DNA of 64,000 nt from Herminiimonas sp. KBW02 (GTDB lineage: Bacteria > Pseudomonadota > Gammaproteobacteria > Burkholderiales > Burkholderiaceae_D): NCBI RefSeq assembly GCF_003852535.1, contig NZ_QAJP01000001.1, positions 32,602 through 96,601 of the forward strand, in the 5' to 3' direction. Positions 19,535-29,062 of the stretch are shown one piece after another. The position numbers and the translations under genes are program-made. How positions within the stretch are numbered: the stretch's first letter is position 1; the number at the start of each line of letters is the position of its first letter. The notes below the pieces were generated by a model. It saw only the letters and a program-made list of their open reading frames with translations, was not told where the DNA came from and ran no database searches.

Positions 19535-20170
19535 ATGTCGATTGCAGATATCCGTACCGATTACACGCAGGCAGCCTTGTCGGAGCTGGATACAGATCCG
19601 GACCCGGTTGCGCAGTTTGCCAAATGGTTTGATGAAGCCTTGCGGGCGGAAGTGCCGGAGCCGAATGCAATGAGTGTCGCTACGGTGGCGGCCAATGGGC
19701 GTCCGTCGTCGCGTATTTTGCTGATCAAGGATTTCGATCAGCGCGGTTTTACCTGGTTCACCAATTACGACAGTCGCAAAGGTCGGGAGCTGGCGCAGAA
19801 CCCCCATGCAGCTTTGCTGTTCCACTGGATACCGCTGGAGCGGGAAGTGCGGATAGAAGGCAAGGTAGAGCGCGTCAGCGCGGCCGAGAGCGAACAGTAT
19901 TTCCAGAGTCGCCCGGTCAAGAGTCGCTTAAGCGCATTGGCTTCATCACAAAGCCAGCCGGTAGCTGATCGTGCGGCATTGGAAGCGCAGTATGCTGAGG
20001 TGGAGGCGCAGTTTGGTCAACATCCGCCACGGCCTGAACATTGGGGCGGTTATCGTTTGAAACCGGATTACATCGAGTTTTGGCAAGGCCGTGCCTCGCG
20101 CCTGCATGACCGTATCGTCTATGCGCTGGATCAAGACGGCAAGTGGCAACGGCATCGTTTGCAGCCGTAA
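19535..20170 (+). CDS. pdxH: Pyridoxine/pyridoxamine 5'-phosphate oxidase
   Basis: PdxH is an FMN enzyme that oxidises PNP or PMP to pyridoxal 5'-phosphate. The ATG at 19535 is chosen because AGGAGAAAG lies just upstream; the longer frame from 19496 lacks one. This gives 211 residues, the usual length. FMN-binding segments [13 protein letters not shown] and [24 protein letters not shown], and the substrate motif RLHDRIVY close to the C-terminus, are present. A strong terminator follows. Confidence 0.95.
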   Translation: MSIADIRTDYTQAALSELDTDPDPVAQFAKWFDEALRAEVPEPNAMSVATVAANGRPSSRILLIKDFDQRGFTWFTNYDSRKGRELAQNPHAALLFHWIPLEREVRIEGKVERVSAAESEQYFQSRPVKSRLSALASSQSQPVADRAALEAQYAEVEAQFGQHPPRPEHWGGYRLKPDYIEFWQGRASRLHDRIVYALDQDGKWQRHRLQP

Positions 20171-20188
20171 TTCAGTCTGTTGTCACCA

Positions 20189-20230
20189 AACAAAAAGCCG
20201 CTGTCCTGAGGAAGCGGCTTTTTGTTTGTT
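20189..20230. terminator. Bidirectional terminator between pdxH and the GT39 gene
   Basis: An 11-bp perfect stem, AAAAAGCCGCT (20192-20202) against AGCGGCTTTTT (20213-20223), has a 10-nt loop and T runs on both strands. It can serve the two convergent genes. Confidence 0.9.
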
Positions 20231-20241
20231 CAGAGACGGTA

Positions 20242-21834
20242 TTACTTCGCGTCTTTAATATCCTTGCAGCTGGCTTGCGGCGGGATGATGCCCCACTCGA
20301 CGACTACGGTAGGGCCGCCGGCTTTCTTGGTCCACGGGATTTCCAGCGTGCCGTGTTCGGTAGATTGCGCCATCAGCGCAATCACGTCGATGCCGATGTC
20401 ATCAGGATTGACTTCGCTGCGGTTGATCGCCACCAGCATCCCGCATTTCTCGGCTTTTTCTTCATTGACCCACGGTGCCTTGTGGAAGTCGCCATCGATG
20501 AATACCTGTACTTGCGGGCCGATATGGGTCGCGATATTGCCGCCCAGCCAGGTGTCGGAGGCGACAAGCGTCAATGGTGTCTGCATATGGGCTTGCCATT
20601 GCGCATGCACCTGACGGGCAACTTCAGCACCCGGGAAAGTAGCGCGGCTGGCACGGCCGGATTTGTCCGCCAGCGGGCCGCGCGCCAGGCCATAGCCGAC
20701 CGAGCCGAGTATCTGGAACAGGACGACGATGATGATGGTTTTGCGCAGCAGCGCAGCATCGTTACCGGCACGGAAGACCCAGAACGAAAAGAAGCCGAAC
20801 AGGACGAAGAAGGTGGTTGCCCAGTGCGCTGCCAGCGGTACTTTCATCGCTCCTGCCACCAGCAGCGTCAGCACCAGTGGTGCCAGGCCGATGAAGAGCA
20901 GGAAGAAGCGATCCGACGCCGCCAGTTCACTGGCGATTTTGGCCGGACGGGCAGATTTCGGCGTGAGTTTATATTGGCGACCGGCCCAGAAGGCGATCAC
21001 GGCAATTGCCAGGATCATGGCGGCGATACGTCCCAGATTGGTCACCAGGAAACCGGACAAGTCTTTGATTTCCAGCCAATACGTTGCCAGCGGTACCATT
21101 TCGCTGCCAGCGTAGGCTATCGGGCCAGCGGCTTGCTGTTTCAGCCACATCAAGTGCGGCGCGACCATTACCAGCAGGATGACAGTTGCAAGCAAAATGC
21201 CTTTCCAGGTTTGCGCACGCAGCAGCTTACCGGTCACCAGCAGGTACAGGAAGAAGGCGGCGAACTGGATCAGCGCGCTGTATTTGGTCAGGAAGGCGCA
21301 ACCGCAGAAGAAGCCGAGCGCAGCCCAGGCACGCATGCTGTCATAGCGGGTAGCGCGGTAAAACATCCAGATCGCACCGGCTACCGCCCACAGTTGCATC
21401 GTATTGTGGTTATTCATGACGCCGCGTACGGTGAAGTAGGCGACCAGCGAAACCAGCAAAGTCGCGACCAGGGCGCGGCTTTGCGTCGTCATTTCACAAC
21501 CGAGTTTCCAGACCAGCCAGAGTGTCAGGATGACGCTTAACTGGCCTGTGAAGAAGGTCAGCCAGACCGGACGACCAAAAATCGAGACCAGTCCATACAA
21601 GATCCAGGTCGGCAGTGGCGGGTGTTTGTAGTAGCCCCATTCCAGTCCGCTGGCCCAGACCAGCTCTTCCATATTGTCCCAGTCGGGCGCGCGGTGGCTG
21701 ATACCGGTGAAAACGCTCCATAACACCAGGTGCAGCAGCAACAGGACGATGACCAGTGGCACCAGATTGGATGAATTCAGCGAAAATAGCCGATTGTTTT
21801 GATTGGGCGGGGAAACTGGTGGGGTTGGCATCAT
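20242..21834 (-). CDS. GT39/ArnT-like membrane glycosyltransferase (lipid A amino-sugar transferase candidate)
   Basis: The protein has 530 residues with about a dozen hydrophobic segments. The first external loop carries the acidic DNMEELVWASGLEWGYYKHPPLP signature of PMT_2/ArnT enzymes, which move a sugar from undecaprenyl phosphate onto a periplasmic acceptor. A soluble C-terminal part follows the last helix. It is divergent from a GT2-GtrA-deacetylase set that could make and flip an undecaprenyl-phosphate hexosamine. The same four families occur in the Bordetella lgm and Francisella flmF2/naxD/flmK pathways that decorate lipid A, so that role is inferred; cationic peptide resistance would be the effect. 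Confidence 0.8.
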   Translation of the reverse strand: MMPTPPVSPPNQNNRLFSLNSSNLVPLVIVLLLLHLVLWSVFTGISHRAPDWDNMEELVWASGLEWGYYKHPPLPTWILYGLVSIFGRPVWLTFFTGQLSVILTLWLVWKLGCEMTTQSRALVATLLVSLVAYFTVRGVMNNHNTMQLWAVAGAIWMFYRATRYDSMRAWAALGFFCGCAFLTKYSALIQFAAFFLYLLVTGKLLRAQTWKGILLATVILLVMVAPHLMWLKQQAAGPIAYAGSEMVPLATYWLEIKDLSGFLVTNLGRIAAMILAIAVIAFWAGRQYKLTPKSARPAKIASELAASDRFFLLFIGLAPLVLTLLVAGAMKVPLAAHWATTFFVLFGFFSFWVFRAGNDAALLRKTIIIVVLFQILGSVGYGLARGPLADKSGRASRATFPGAEVARQVHAQWQAHMQTPLTLVASDTWLGGNIATHIGPQVQVFIDGDFHKAPWVNEEKAEKCGMLVAINRSEVNPDDIGIDVIALMAQSTEHGTLEIPWTKKAGGPTVVVEWGIIPPQASCKDIKDAK

Positions 21835-22027
21835 CGTCGTGAAAAAAGGAAAAGATGAATATCTGGCGTGGAAACAGGCTTAGTTTCGCAATTGCATATA
21901 GTGGTGGTGAATTATAATCGTTGCCAAGAAACGCTTTGCACTCATTTTTCTCTGAAAACATGCATATTTCTCTGATTTTCGCAGAATTGGAAGAGGCTCT
22001 GCAATTGGCTCCCGAAAGGCTTTTTAC

Positions 22028-23044
22028 ATGTTGACAGTGCCAGCACTCCCGAAGAATCGCCCGGCTGATGCCCTGATTTCCTGTGTGATCCCGGCTTATA
22101 ACGAAGCTGCCCACCTGGCCGACTTTTTGCGCGATTTGCGCAAGACGCTGGCAGGCTTTGCTGTGCGCTATGAAATCATCGTCATTAACGACGGCAGCAG
22201 TGACAATACCGACGAGATCATGGCGTCGCTGTTGCATGAAGGCGGACTGCGCTACATCAGCTTCTCGCGCAATTTTGGCAAGGAAGCGGCGTTGTCGGCG
22301 GGTATCGATGCGGCACAGGGCGATGCGGTGATCCTGATGGATAGTGATTACCAGCACCCGCTTGAACTGCTGCCCGAAATGACGCGTTTGTGGCGCGACG
22401 GTATCGACATGGTGTACGGCGTGATCAGCGATCGCAGCAATGAATCGTTGCTGAAACGCTGGGGCACGGGCATGTTTTATCACCTGATGGAGTCGGGTTC
22501 GCCGATTACGATCCCGCGCAACGCCGGTGACTTTCGTCTGATGGATAAGAAGGTAGTGGATGCCTTGCGTCAGCTACCCGAACGGAATCGCTTCATGAAG
22601 GGCTTGTACGCCTGGGTCGGTTTCAGCAGCATCGCCTTGCCGTTTGTGCCGGCAGATCGTGCGACCGGGGTGTCCAGTTTTAATTACCGCAGCCTGGGTC
22701 GTCTGGCGATGGCCGGGGTAACCGCGTTCACCACCTTGCCGCTACGGATCTGGAGCATGGTCGGTTTTGTGATTTCGATCATCGCGATCTTGTATGCGTT
22801 CTGGATCGCCGGTGAATCACTGTTGTTTGGTAATGATGTGCCGGGCTGGTCAACGCTGGCTGCCGGCCTGATGTTCTTCTCGGGCGTGCAACTGATTTCC
22901 ATTGGCGTTTTGGGTGAGTATCTGGGGCGCGTGTATGACGAGGTCAAGAAACGCCCCTTGTACGTGGTTGCACATGACATTAATAACGGCCCTGCAACAA
23001 CTGCAAACAGCGCCAGCGATAAAGACACCACACCATGCGCCTGA
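22028..23044 (+). CDS. GT2 polyprenyl-phosphate glycosyltransferase (ArnC/GtrB/FlmF2-like)
   Basis: The 338-residue protein has a cytoplasmic GT-A domain: SCVIPAYNEAAHL, NDGSSDNTDEI and the metal-binding LMDSDYQHP at about residues 103-110, then FSRNFGKEAALSAGID. Two C-terminal membrane helices lie at about 235-305. Family members load a sugar from a nucleotide donor onto undecaprenyl phosphate. Its stop overlaps the start of the GtrA gene by 10 bp, so the two are co-translated. With the divergent GT39 gene and the downstream deacetylase it forms a complete lipid-linked hexosamine route. Confidence 0.9.
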   Translation: MLTVPALPKNRPADALISCVIPAYNEAAHLADFLRDLRKTLAGFAVRYEIIVINDGSSDNTDEIMASLLHEGGLRYISFSRNFGKEAALSAGIDAAQGDAVILMDSDYQHPLELLPEMTRLWRDGIDMVYGVISDRSNESLLKRWGTGMFYHLMESGSPITIPRNAGDFRLMDKKVVDALRQLPERNRFMKGLYAWVGFSSIALPFVPADRATGVSSFNYRSLGRLAMAGVTAFTTLPLRIWSMVGFVISIIAILYAFWIAGESLLFGNDVPGWSTLAAGLMFFSGVQLISIGVLGEYLGRVYDEVKKRPLYVVAHDINNGPATTANSASDKDTTPCA

Positions 23045-23445
23045 TGGAGTTGTTGCGGGTAATGCGTTTTGGCATCGTCGGTTTGACGGCGGCGGCAGTG
23101 CATTATTGGGTGGTCATCGGCCTGGTCGAGTTGCTGCATATTGCGCCCTTGCTGGCGAATGTCGGTGGCTTCATCGTCGCCTTCTGGGTCAGTTATTTCG
23201 GCCACCGGCACTGGACTTTTTCCGATGCGGTTGCCAGCCATGCAAATGGTGCCAGGCAATCGTTTATGCGTTTCCTGGCGGTGGCGGTGCTGGGCTTTTG
23301 CATGAATGAATTACTGTTTTATTTGTTGCTGCGTTATGCCGGTTTGCCTTATTACGTGGCGCTGGCTATCGTGGTATTCACGGTGGCAGTGATGACTTAT
23401 ATCCTGAGCCGGCTGTGGGCGTTCCGCCATGCCGCACATACGTAA
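23035..23445 (+). CDS. GtrA-family membrane protein (putative undecaprenyl-phosphate-sugar flippase)
   Basis: This 136-residue protein has four predicted membrane helices and the GtrA motif pattern RFGIVGLTAAAVHYWVV, then FWVSYFGHRHWTFSD and RFLAVAVLGFCMNELLF. GtrA proteins are thought to move undecaprenyl-phosphate-linked sugars to the periplasmic face. It overlaps the GT2 gene by 10 bp, and the deacetylase gene starts 14 bp after it. In the Bordetella lgm set a GtrA-like protein has the corresponding role. Confidence 0.88.
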   Translation: MRLMELLRVMRFGIVGLTAAAVHYWVVIGLVELLHIAPLLANVGGFIVAFWVSYFGHRHWTFSDAVASHANGARQSFMRFLAVAVLGFCMNELLFYLLLRYAGLPYYVALAIVVFTVAVMTYILSRLWAFRHAAHT

Positions 23446-23459
23446 GAAGTGATACGACC

Positions 23460-24251
23460 ATGACTCCGATAGCACTTTGCTCCGACGACTATGCGCAGAA
23501 TCCCGGTATTGACGCCGGTATTCTGCAATTGCTGGCGTGCGGCCGCCTGAGTGCGGTCAGCTGCTTTAGTACGGCACCGAACTGGATGCGTACAGCGGCA
23601 CCAGCGATACGTGAGTACAAGGGACAAGCGGATATTGGTTTGCATTTCAATTTGACTGAAGGCTTTAGTCAGACCCGCATGCCCAGCCTGCATGCGGTGA
23701 TCTTGCGTAGCTTGCTAAAAGGGATGAATGCCGAGCACCTGCAACAGGAACTGGAGCGGCAACTGGATGCCTTTGAAGAAGGTTACGGCCAGGCGCCGGA
23801 CTTTATCGACGGTCATCAGCATGTGCATCAGTTACCGGGCGTGCGCCAGATCGTATTGCAAGTGATCAAACGTCGCTATGCAGGTAAGCAGATATGGGTG
23901 CGCAATACAGTACCGGCGAATCCTGCATGGCGCGGTAAGCCACAAATCCTGAAGTACCTGGGCGGGCAGAAACTGGCGGCAGGTTTACACGTATCCGGTA
24001 TCAAGACTAACCACGGGTTTGCCGGGGTATATGGTTTTGATCGCACCGATTACGGTAACTGCTTCAAGGATTGGCTGGCGGCGGCACAGCCGGGCATGCT
24101 GATCATGTGTCATCCGGCGACCGAGGTGTATCCGGATGATGAGATCGCGCGGCAACGGGTGGTCGAGTACAACTTCTTCCGTTCGCAGGAGTATCTGGAT
24201 CTGCTGGCAGCCGCCAGACTCAAGCTGGCGCGGCTATCCAGCATAGCTTGA
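23460..24251 (+). CDS. ChbG/HpnK (YdjC) family carbohydrate deacetylase
   Basis: The ATG at 23460 gives 263 residues; the longer frame from 23415 runs into the GtrA gene. Motifs of the family are the metal-binding CSDDYAQN at 8-14, FIDGHQHVHQLP at about 116-127 and the C-terminal MCHPATEVYPDD. ChbG/HpnK proteins remove N-acetyl groups; NaxD of Francisella and LgmC of Bordetella deacetylate undecaprenyl-phosphate-HexNAc before its transfer to lipid A. Its place after GT2 and GtrA fits that role. It converges on the response regulator gene. Confidence 0.85.
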   Translation: MTPIALCSDDYAQNPGIDAGILQLLACGRLSAVSCFSTAPNWMRTAAPAIREYKGQADIGLHFNLTEGFSQTRMPSLHAVILRSLLKGMNAEHLQQELERQLDAFEEGYGQAPDFIDGHQHVHQLPGVRQIVLQVIKRRYAGKQIWVRNTVPANPAWRGKPQILKYLGGQKLAAGLHVSGIKTNHGFAGVYGFDRTDYGNCFKDWLAAAQPGMLIMCHPATEVYPDDEIARQRVVEYNFFRSQEYLDLLAAARLKLARLSSIA

Positions 24252-24258
24252 GTCGTAC

Positions 24259-24966
24259 TTAGAAAGTATCGAGGCGATAGCCTATGGTGTACACCGTCGT
24301 CAGGCGTACATTGTTGTCCAGTTTTAGTTGCAGCTTGGTCCGGACTTGCGACATATGGGTATCCAGTGTGCGCGAAGTCATCATAAGCTCGCGTCCCCAT
24401 ACTTCTTCCATGATACGTTCGCGCGAAATTAATTGCCCGATGTTCTGGAAGAACAGCGCTGCAATATCGAATTCCTTGGGTTTCAGTTCGACCGGTTCGC
24501 CGCGGATGGTCGCGGTTTTACGCATCAGGTCAAAATTGAAAATGCCGACTTCTATTACACTCGCCTGCGGTGCGACTACTGCCGCATCATTTCCCGCCAC
24601 CAGGCGTATGCGTTTCGACAAGGCATGGATGCGGGCTGACAGTTCTGCCTCGCGTATCGGCTTGGTCATGTAGTCGTCGGCGCCAGCCATTAGTCCGGCG
24701 ACGATATTTTCTTCCAGTACGCGATTGGTAAGGAACATCACAATAATGTTTTCACCTATGTTGCCGCGTACCCATTCGATGACATCCTTGCCTGTCATAT
24801 CGGGTAAATGCCAATCCAGTATCAGGATATCGAAACGCTGGCTTTGCAGTGCCGCGATCAGTGTTTTTCCATCCGCAAATGACGTACATTCATGGCCTGC
24901 ATCGGTAATGACCTGATTGATCAGTTGCGATTCGATCGGATCATCTTCCAGTGACGCTATTCTCAT
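24259..24966 (-). CDS. OmpR/PhoB-family response regulator
   Basis: The 235-residue protein has an N-terminal receiver with the acidic pair at EDD (residues 7-9), phosphoacceptor Asp in LILDWHLPDM (about residue 54) and the KP motif in YMTKPIREAE. A C-terminal winged-helix DNA-binding domain occupies about 135-230, with LKPKEFDIAALFF and SRTLDTHMSQVRTKL. It lies 31 bp downstream of the CHASE2 histidine kinase gene and is its obvious partner. The target genes are not evident. Confidence 0.93.
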   Translation of the reverse strand: MRIASLEDDPIESQLINQVITDAGHECTSFADGKTLIAALQSQRFDILILDWHLPDMTGKDVIEWVRGNIGENIIVMFLTNRVLEENIVAGLMAGADDYMTKPIREAELSARIHALSKRIRLVAGNDAAVVAPQASVIEVGIFNFDLMRKTATIRGEPVELKPKEFDIAALFFQNIGQLISRERIMEEVWGRELMMTSRTLDTHMSQVRTKLQLKLDNNVRLTTVYTIGYRLDTF

Positions 24967-24997
24967 GGCTTACTCTCTAACTCCGTTTTTAATTAAT

Positions 24998-27370
24998 CTA
25001 TCCAATCACGCACGGCAGGGTGATGGTGAAGGTACTTCCCTGGCCGACGATACTGCTGACTTCTATGCTGCCGTTGTGGCGTTCGACCACCATTTTTACA
25101 AACGCCAGTCCGAGGCCGACGCCGTCATGATCCTGTTCGTCTGCACGCAGGAACGGTGAAAAGATAGCTGTGCGATCAGCATCGGAAATACCTTTGCCGT
25201 GGTCGGTGATATTGCACACGACGCTGCTGCCGCTGGCGGTATGTACAGACCTGGCGCTGCAAATGATTTCTGAACCCTTGGGGCTGAATTTGATTGCGTT
25301 CGATAACAAGTTGCCGAGTGCACGTATGACCAGCGAACGATCGACATTCAGCCAGCAGTTCTCTACTTCCTGGGAATCAACCACGATGCTGATGGATTTG
25401 CTATGCGCAAATGCCCACATATCGTCGGCCGCCTCAGCCAGCAGTGATGAAAAATCAGTGTCCTGTAATTGATAGGATTGTGATTCCGCCTTGGCCAGAT
25501 GGACGAAGTCATCCGCCAGGTTGAGGGTGGTTTCAACCGATTTTTCTATGCGGCTGAGGAATTCTGGAATCGCGAATGCAGTGCTCGGGTTTCTTTGCAA
25601 CTGGATCAGCGCGAGGATGGACGATTGCGGCACGCGCATATCATGCGAAATAAAATTCAGGCTTTCTTCGCGCCGGCGTTCGGCAGCGCGTAAGGTCGTT
25701 ACGTCAATCAGCGAAACGATCCAGCCCAGCATGGAGCCATCGGCCATGCGCGAAGGCGCGGATTTAATCAGAAATTCACGTTTGTTGACGTCGCGCGTTT
25801 CGATTTCTACTGCGGTATTGCCGGGGGTCGAATGCAACAGTGCCTCGCGCCAGTCGGTGCGCTTGGTGCCGGCGTCCTGGTGCATGTCAAATCTGGAAAA
25901 AATTGCTTCCAGCGTTGGCGTTTGTGTTTTATCCAGATTAAGCGTCGCAAAGTATTCGCGTGCGATGCGGTTATACATGAGGATCTCGCCTGTCTGCGAC
26001 AGAACCAGAGTGGCGTCCGGCATGCTGTTCAGATTGTCGATGACAAACTGATGCATATCGCGTGAGCGATTGGCGGCGATGTGGATGGCGGCAATCTGAC
26101 GATCCAGATAATCGGAATTTTTGATGCGCACAGCTTCGTTTGCATGACGCAAAACCATAGGGGTGGTTTGATTCAGACGCGCAAATTCTTCGCTGAGGTA
26201 GGCAAGGGCAGCCTCAAGCCGCCGCCAGCTCCATAAAGGATAAACGATGACCACCATCAGGATGGCTGCACTCGGCGGTATCCACAATTCTTCGAGGAAG
26301 GCGCCATACGTCAGAGCGCTGATCAGGCTGGCCAGAAAGAGGGTCAGGCCGAGCGCGCCGAACGGCGAGAAGTAACGACAGGCAAGCAGGGCCAGTGAAG
26401 TTGACAGCAGGGTAAACAGGATGGTCTGCCAGCGCGCTGCAGTGCTGATACTGCGTTCTTCGATCAGGCCGGTCAGAATATTGGCATTGATTTCAACGCC
26501 GGACATCGCTTCGTGGTCGGTCGTTACCGGGGTTGCAAAAGTAGAGGCTATGCCAGCCGCGGTTGCGCCGACCAATACATACTTATCCGTAAAGAAGCCG
26601 GGCGGAATCTTGCCCGACAATACATCGATATACGAAATCGTCTTGAAATGACCGGGGCCACCAGCATACGGAATACGCGCAAGGTGATCGCCTTCCGGGA
26701 TATTGTTGAGATCCATATCCCGATAATCGTCAGATACGGTGCCTGCAATATTCATGTGCTGCGTACCATTACTTTGCCCTGCGTTGAAAACCGCCAGTGC
26801 AAATTGCGGCCACGACACGCCATGCAGATTTTCCTGCAGGTAGATGCCTCTGACTACGCCGTCAGCTTCGAAGGTGAAGTGGATATGCCCCAGACCGTTT
26901 GCCGCCTGACGAAGGGCAGGCAAGGGCAATGTCGGTTGCAGGCCGGTAGGCGTGCGTTCTATCAGTACCGGCAAGACGGTGCGCTTGTTGCCGGCGATCG
27001 CACTTGCCAGCAACGCGTCGTCATCGGACAGATACTGCGGCTCGGCGAAGATGATATCCATCCCGACCGCCCTGGCTTTGGCTGCCGTCAGTATGTCCAG
27101 CAATTCCGCATGGGTACGTCGTTGCCATGGCCAGCGGCCGAGCGAGGCGATACTGAATTCATCTATCGCGATAATGACGACATCGGACGGGGCAGCACGC
27201 TGCGTTGCCTTGACCAGATTGTCATATATAAAGCGGTCAGCCTGGCCCAGGCCATTTTCGTACCCGAGCAGGATTGCCAGTAACAGCATGAGGAGCAGGA
27301 AGATGCGCCATTCTTTTCTTAATGGAGATTTAACTGTCCGCAAACTGGGCGTCATGTATCGGGTAAGCAA
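24998..27370 (-). CDS. CHASE2-domain sensor histidine kinase with PAS
   Basis: This 790-residue membrane kinase has, after one N-terminal helix, a large extracytoplasmic CHASE2 domain (about 50-320; FAEPQYLSDDDALLASAI and GPGHFKTISYIDVLSG are typical). Three membrane helices follow at about 320-400, then a PAS domain (about 450-560), HisKA with SHDMRVPQ (phospho-His near residue 575) and an HATPase domain ending FTITLP. The N, G1 (DHGKGISDADR) and G2 (GVGLGLAFVK) boxes are intact. It lies between the LysM/FecR gene upstream and the response regulator downstream, forming one leftward operon. The signal is unknown. Confidence 0.92.
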   Translation of the reverse strand: MLTRYMTPSLRTVKSPLRKEWRIFLLLMLLLAILLGYENGLGQADRFIYDNLVKATQRAAPSDVVIIAIDEFSIASLGRWPWQRRTHAELLDILTAAKARAVGMDIIFAEPQYLSDDDALLASAIAGNKRTVLPVLIERTPTGLQPTLPLPALRQAANGLGHIHFTFEADGVVRGIYLQENLHGVSWPQFALAVFNAGQSNGTQHMNIAGTVSDDYRDMDLNNIPEGDHLARIPYAGGPGHFKTISYIDVLSGKIPPGFFTDKYVLVGATAAGIASTFATPVTTDHEAMSGVEINANILTGLIEERSISTAARWQTILFTLLSTSLALLACRYFSPFGALGLTLFLASLISALTYGAFLEELWIPPSAAILMVVIVYPLWSWRRLEAALAYLSEEFARLNQTTPMVLRHANEAVRIKNSDYLDRQIAAIHIAANRSRDMHQFVIDNLNSMPDATLVLSQTGEILMYNRIAREYFATLNLDKTQTPTLEAIFSRFDMHQDAGTKRTDWREALLHSTPGNTAVEIETRDVNKREFLIKSAPSRMADGSMLGWIVSLIDVTTLRAAERRREESLNFISHDMRVPQSSILALIQLQRNPSTAFAIPEFLSRIEKSVETTLNLADDFVHLAKAESQSYQLQDTDFSSLLAEAADDMWAFAHSKSISIVVDSQEVENCWLNVDRSLVIRALGNLLSNAIKFSPKGSEIICSARSVHTASGSSVVCNITDHGKGISDADRTAIFSPFLRADEQDHDGVGLGLAFVKMVVERHNGSIEVSSIVGQGSTFTITLPCVIG

Positions 27371-27385
27371 ACCAGGGCTAGGCGA

Positions 27386-29062
27386 TTAGTAGCTGGTACC
27401 CAGGGGCTGGCCCTGCGATTCGAGCGTTGCATCGTATTCAGTACGCCATTGCAGCGGTACCGAGAATTTTTGTGCTGGCGAGAAGGCACCGACGAAGCCG
27501 TCGCTATCCGTGCTACGTACGCGCGCATAGTAGACGCCTGCTTCCGGACGAGGAATGGCGACTTCTGCTTTTGCGCTCTCTATATTGTTCAGCAATGTTT
27601 TGAATTCCGGCGTGTCGGCAACCTGGAAGGTAAAGTGCTGGCCAGGTGCGGCACTCCAGGAAAACTGGATTTCCTTTTGCCCTATGCTGGCGGATGGCGC
27701 ATCCAGGCCTGCTACCACGGCCAATGGTTTTGCGTCGCCAAACGGTCCCTGTTTCGAAGTGCTGCCAGACTGCAGTATCGAAGCGACACGCCAGTAATAA
27801 TTGCCGCTGGCGAGCGATACGATCATTTGATCCTGCCCTGTTTCTGCGGTCTGGTCGAAGATAAGGGTCTTGAATGCAGCATCGCTTGCCACTTGCACGC
27901 GATAATCCCTGATACCCTCTGCCAGCGACCATTTCATCGTGACAGGGATTTTTTTATTCTGTACTTGCCCCTGGAACTTGGTACCCGGTTGCAGCAGGAA
28001 GGGCGGGAATGGACGCGCATCGACACGGAAGGCCTGTATCGTCGAGACACCCTCGAGGCCGACTGCATCCAGCGCACTGGCACGGACAAAGTAAGCGCCA
28101 TCTTCCAGATTTTCCAGTTTCGCGACGGCTTTGCCTTGACTACTGCGTACGCTGATTTCGGCAATATTATTGCGGCCCGCTGCGTCTGTGGAAATGACGA
28201 CGCGGAAAGCGGAAGCGTCCGCGTGCGACAGCGGGAACTGGATAGGCAAGCGTGTTTGCTGTTGATAGCCGTCAAGCAGTAGCGGCGCCTTTAGCAGATT
28301 GACTGGTTTACTGACACGGCCGTTCTCGACCACGGTGCCGTAACCGGCAGCAACCAGTTGCTTGCTGGGCTTATTGACGGCTGTATTTTGTGCGACGGCG
28401 ACTTTGCCTTCCAGCACTTCATTCAAGACCCTTTGGTCATCAACGTTCACGCGGAAGTCGGTGCCGCGTACGCCGGATACGGCGAGCGGGCTGATGACTT
28501 CATATTTGCTGTCGGGTTTGTTGAGTGGTGTAACGTGCGATTCAACCCGGCCTTTTTGCAGATACAGCTGCGTGCGCGGTGTTTCCACATATTGCGTGGC
28601 GCGCAGCAAGCGCAGGTTGACGACGCTATTTGGTGGCAGTGTGAATTGGGTGCCGTCATCCAGCATCAGCGAAATGAAACTATTCGCCATCGTGGTCAGC
28701 GTATCGCCTTCTTTTAATAGTGCATCGATCTTCGCCTCTATAGCGCTGCCGTCATGTCCGCGGATCACGACGTCGCCGAAGAAACTTTTGATGCGGGCAA
28801 ATGCAGAAACCGGGGTGAGCAGGCGAGTAGGAATCAGGACTTTGCGGCCGATAGGGATCGCCCTGTCGTTTTCGATCTGGTTGGTCTGGCCTATCGTGCG
28901 CCAGTTTTTGACATGGCCGGTGAATTTCTGCGAAATACTGGACAGGGTTTCGTGTTGCGAAACGGAATAGATAACGCCATCGCGCGTTACGCTGATGTTA
29001 TCGGCGTATGCGGAAGAAGTGATGGCGATTAACAGGAATGCACTAGCTATGGTTCTCAACAC
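27386..29062 (-). CDS. Secreted LysM and FecR domain protein
   Basis: The protein has 558 residues, starting with a signal peptide that ends near SAYA. A LysM-like segment (VSQHETLSSISQKFTGHVKNWRTIGQTN, about residues 32-65) should bind peptidoglycan. An FecR domain follows at about 110-235, including DGTQFTLPPNSVV and SGVRGTDFRV. The rest contains two or three fibronectin-like repeats (LLQPGTKFQGQ, YYWRVASI, YYARVRS). The CHASE2 kinase starts 15 bp after its stop. FecR/LysM proteins paired with CHASE2 kinases or cyclases recur in proteobacteria, and the protein is a likely periplasmic input partner; this is inference. Confidence 0.85.
   Translation of the reverse strand: MLRTIASAFLLIAITSSAYADNISVTRDGVIYSVSQHETLSSISQKFTGHVKNWRTIGQTNQIENDRAIPIGRKVLIPTRLLTPVSAFARIKSFFGDVVIRGHDGSAIEAKIDALLKEGDTLTTMANSFISLMLDDGTQFTLPPNSVVNLRLLRATQYVETPRTQLYLQKGRVESHVTPLNKPDSKYEVISPLAVSGVRGTDFRVNVDDQRVLNEVLEGKVAVAQNTAVNKPSKQLVAAGYGTVVENGRVSKPVNLLKAPLLLDGYQQQTRLPIQFPLSHADASAFRVVISTDAAGRNNIAEISVRSSQGKAVAKLENLEDGAYFVRASALDAVGLEGVSTIQAFRVDARPFPPFLLQPGTKFQGQVQNKKIPVTMKWSLAEGIRDYRVQVASDAAFKTLIFDQTAETGQDQMIVSLASGNYYWRVASILQSGSTSKQGPFGDAKPLAVVAGLDAPSASIGQKEIQFSWSAAPGQHFTFQVADTPEFKTLLNNIESAKAEVAIPRPEAGVYYARVRSTDSDGFVGAFSPAQKFSVPLQWRTEYDATLESQGQPLGTSY

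Noticed and set aside
20143..21540. 465-codon open frame antisense to the GT39 gene
   Set aside because: It mirrors a strongly coded gene on the other strand, has no ribosome site and its product is low-complexity (Arg/Gln/Asp-rich) without any family pattern.
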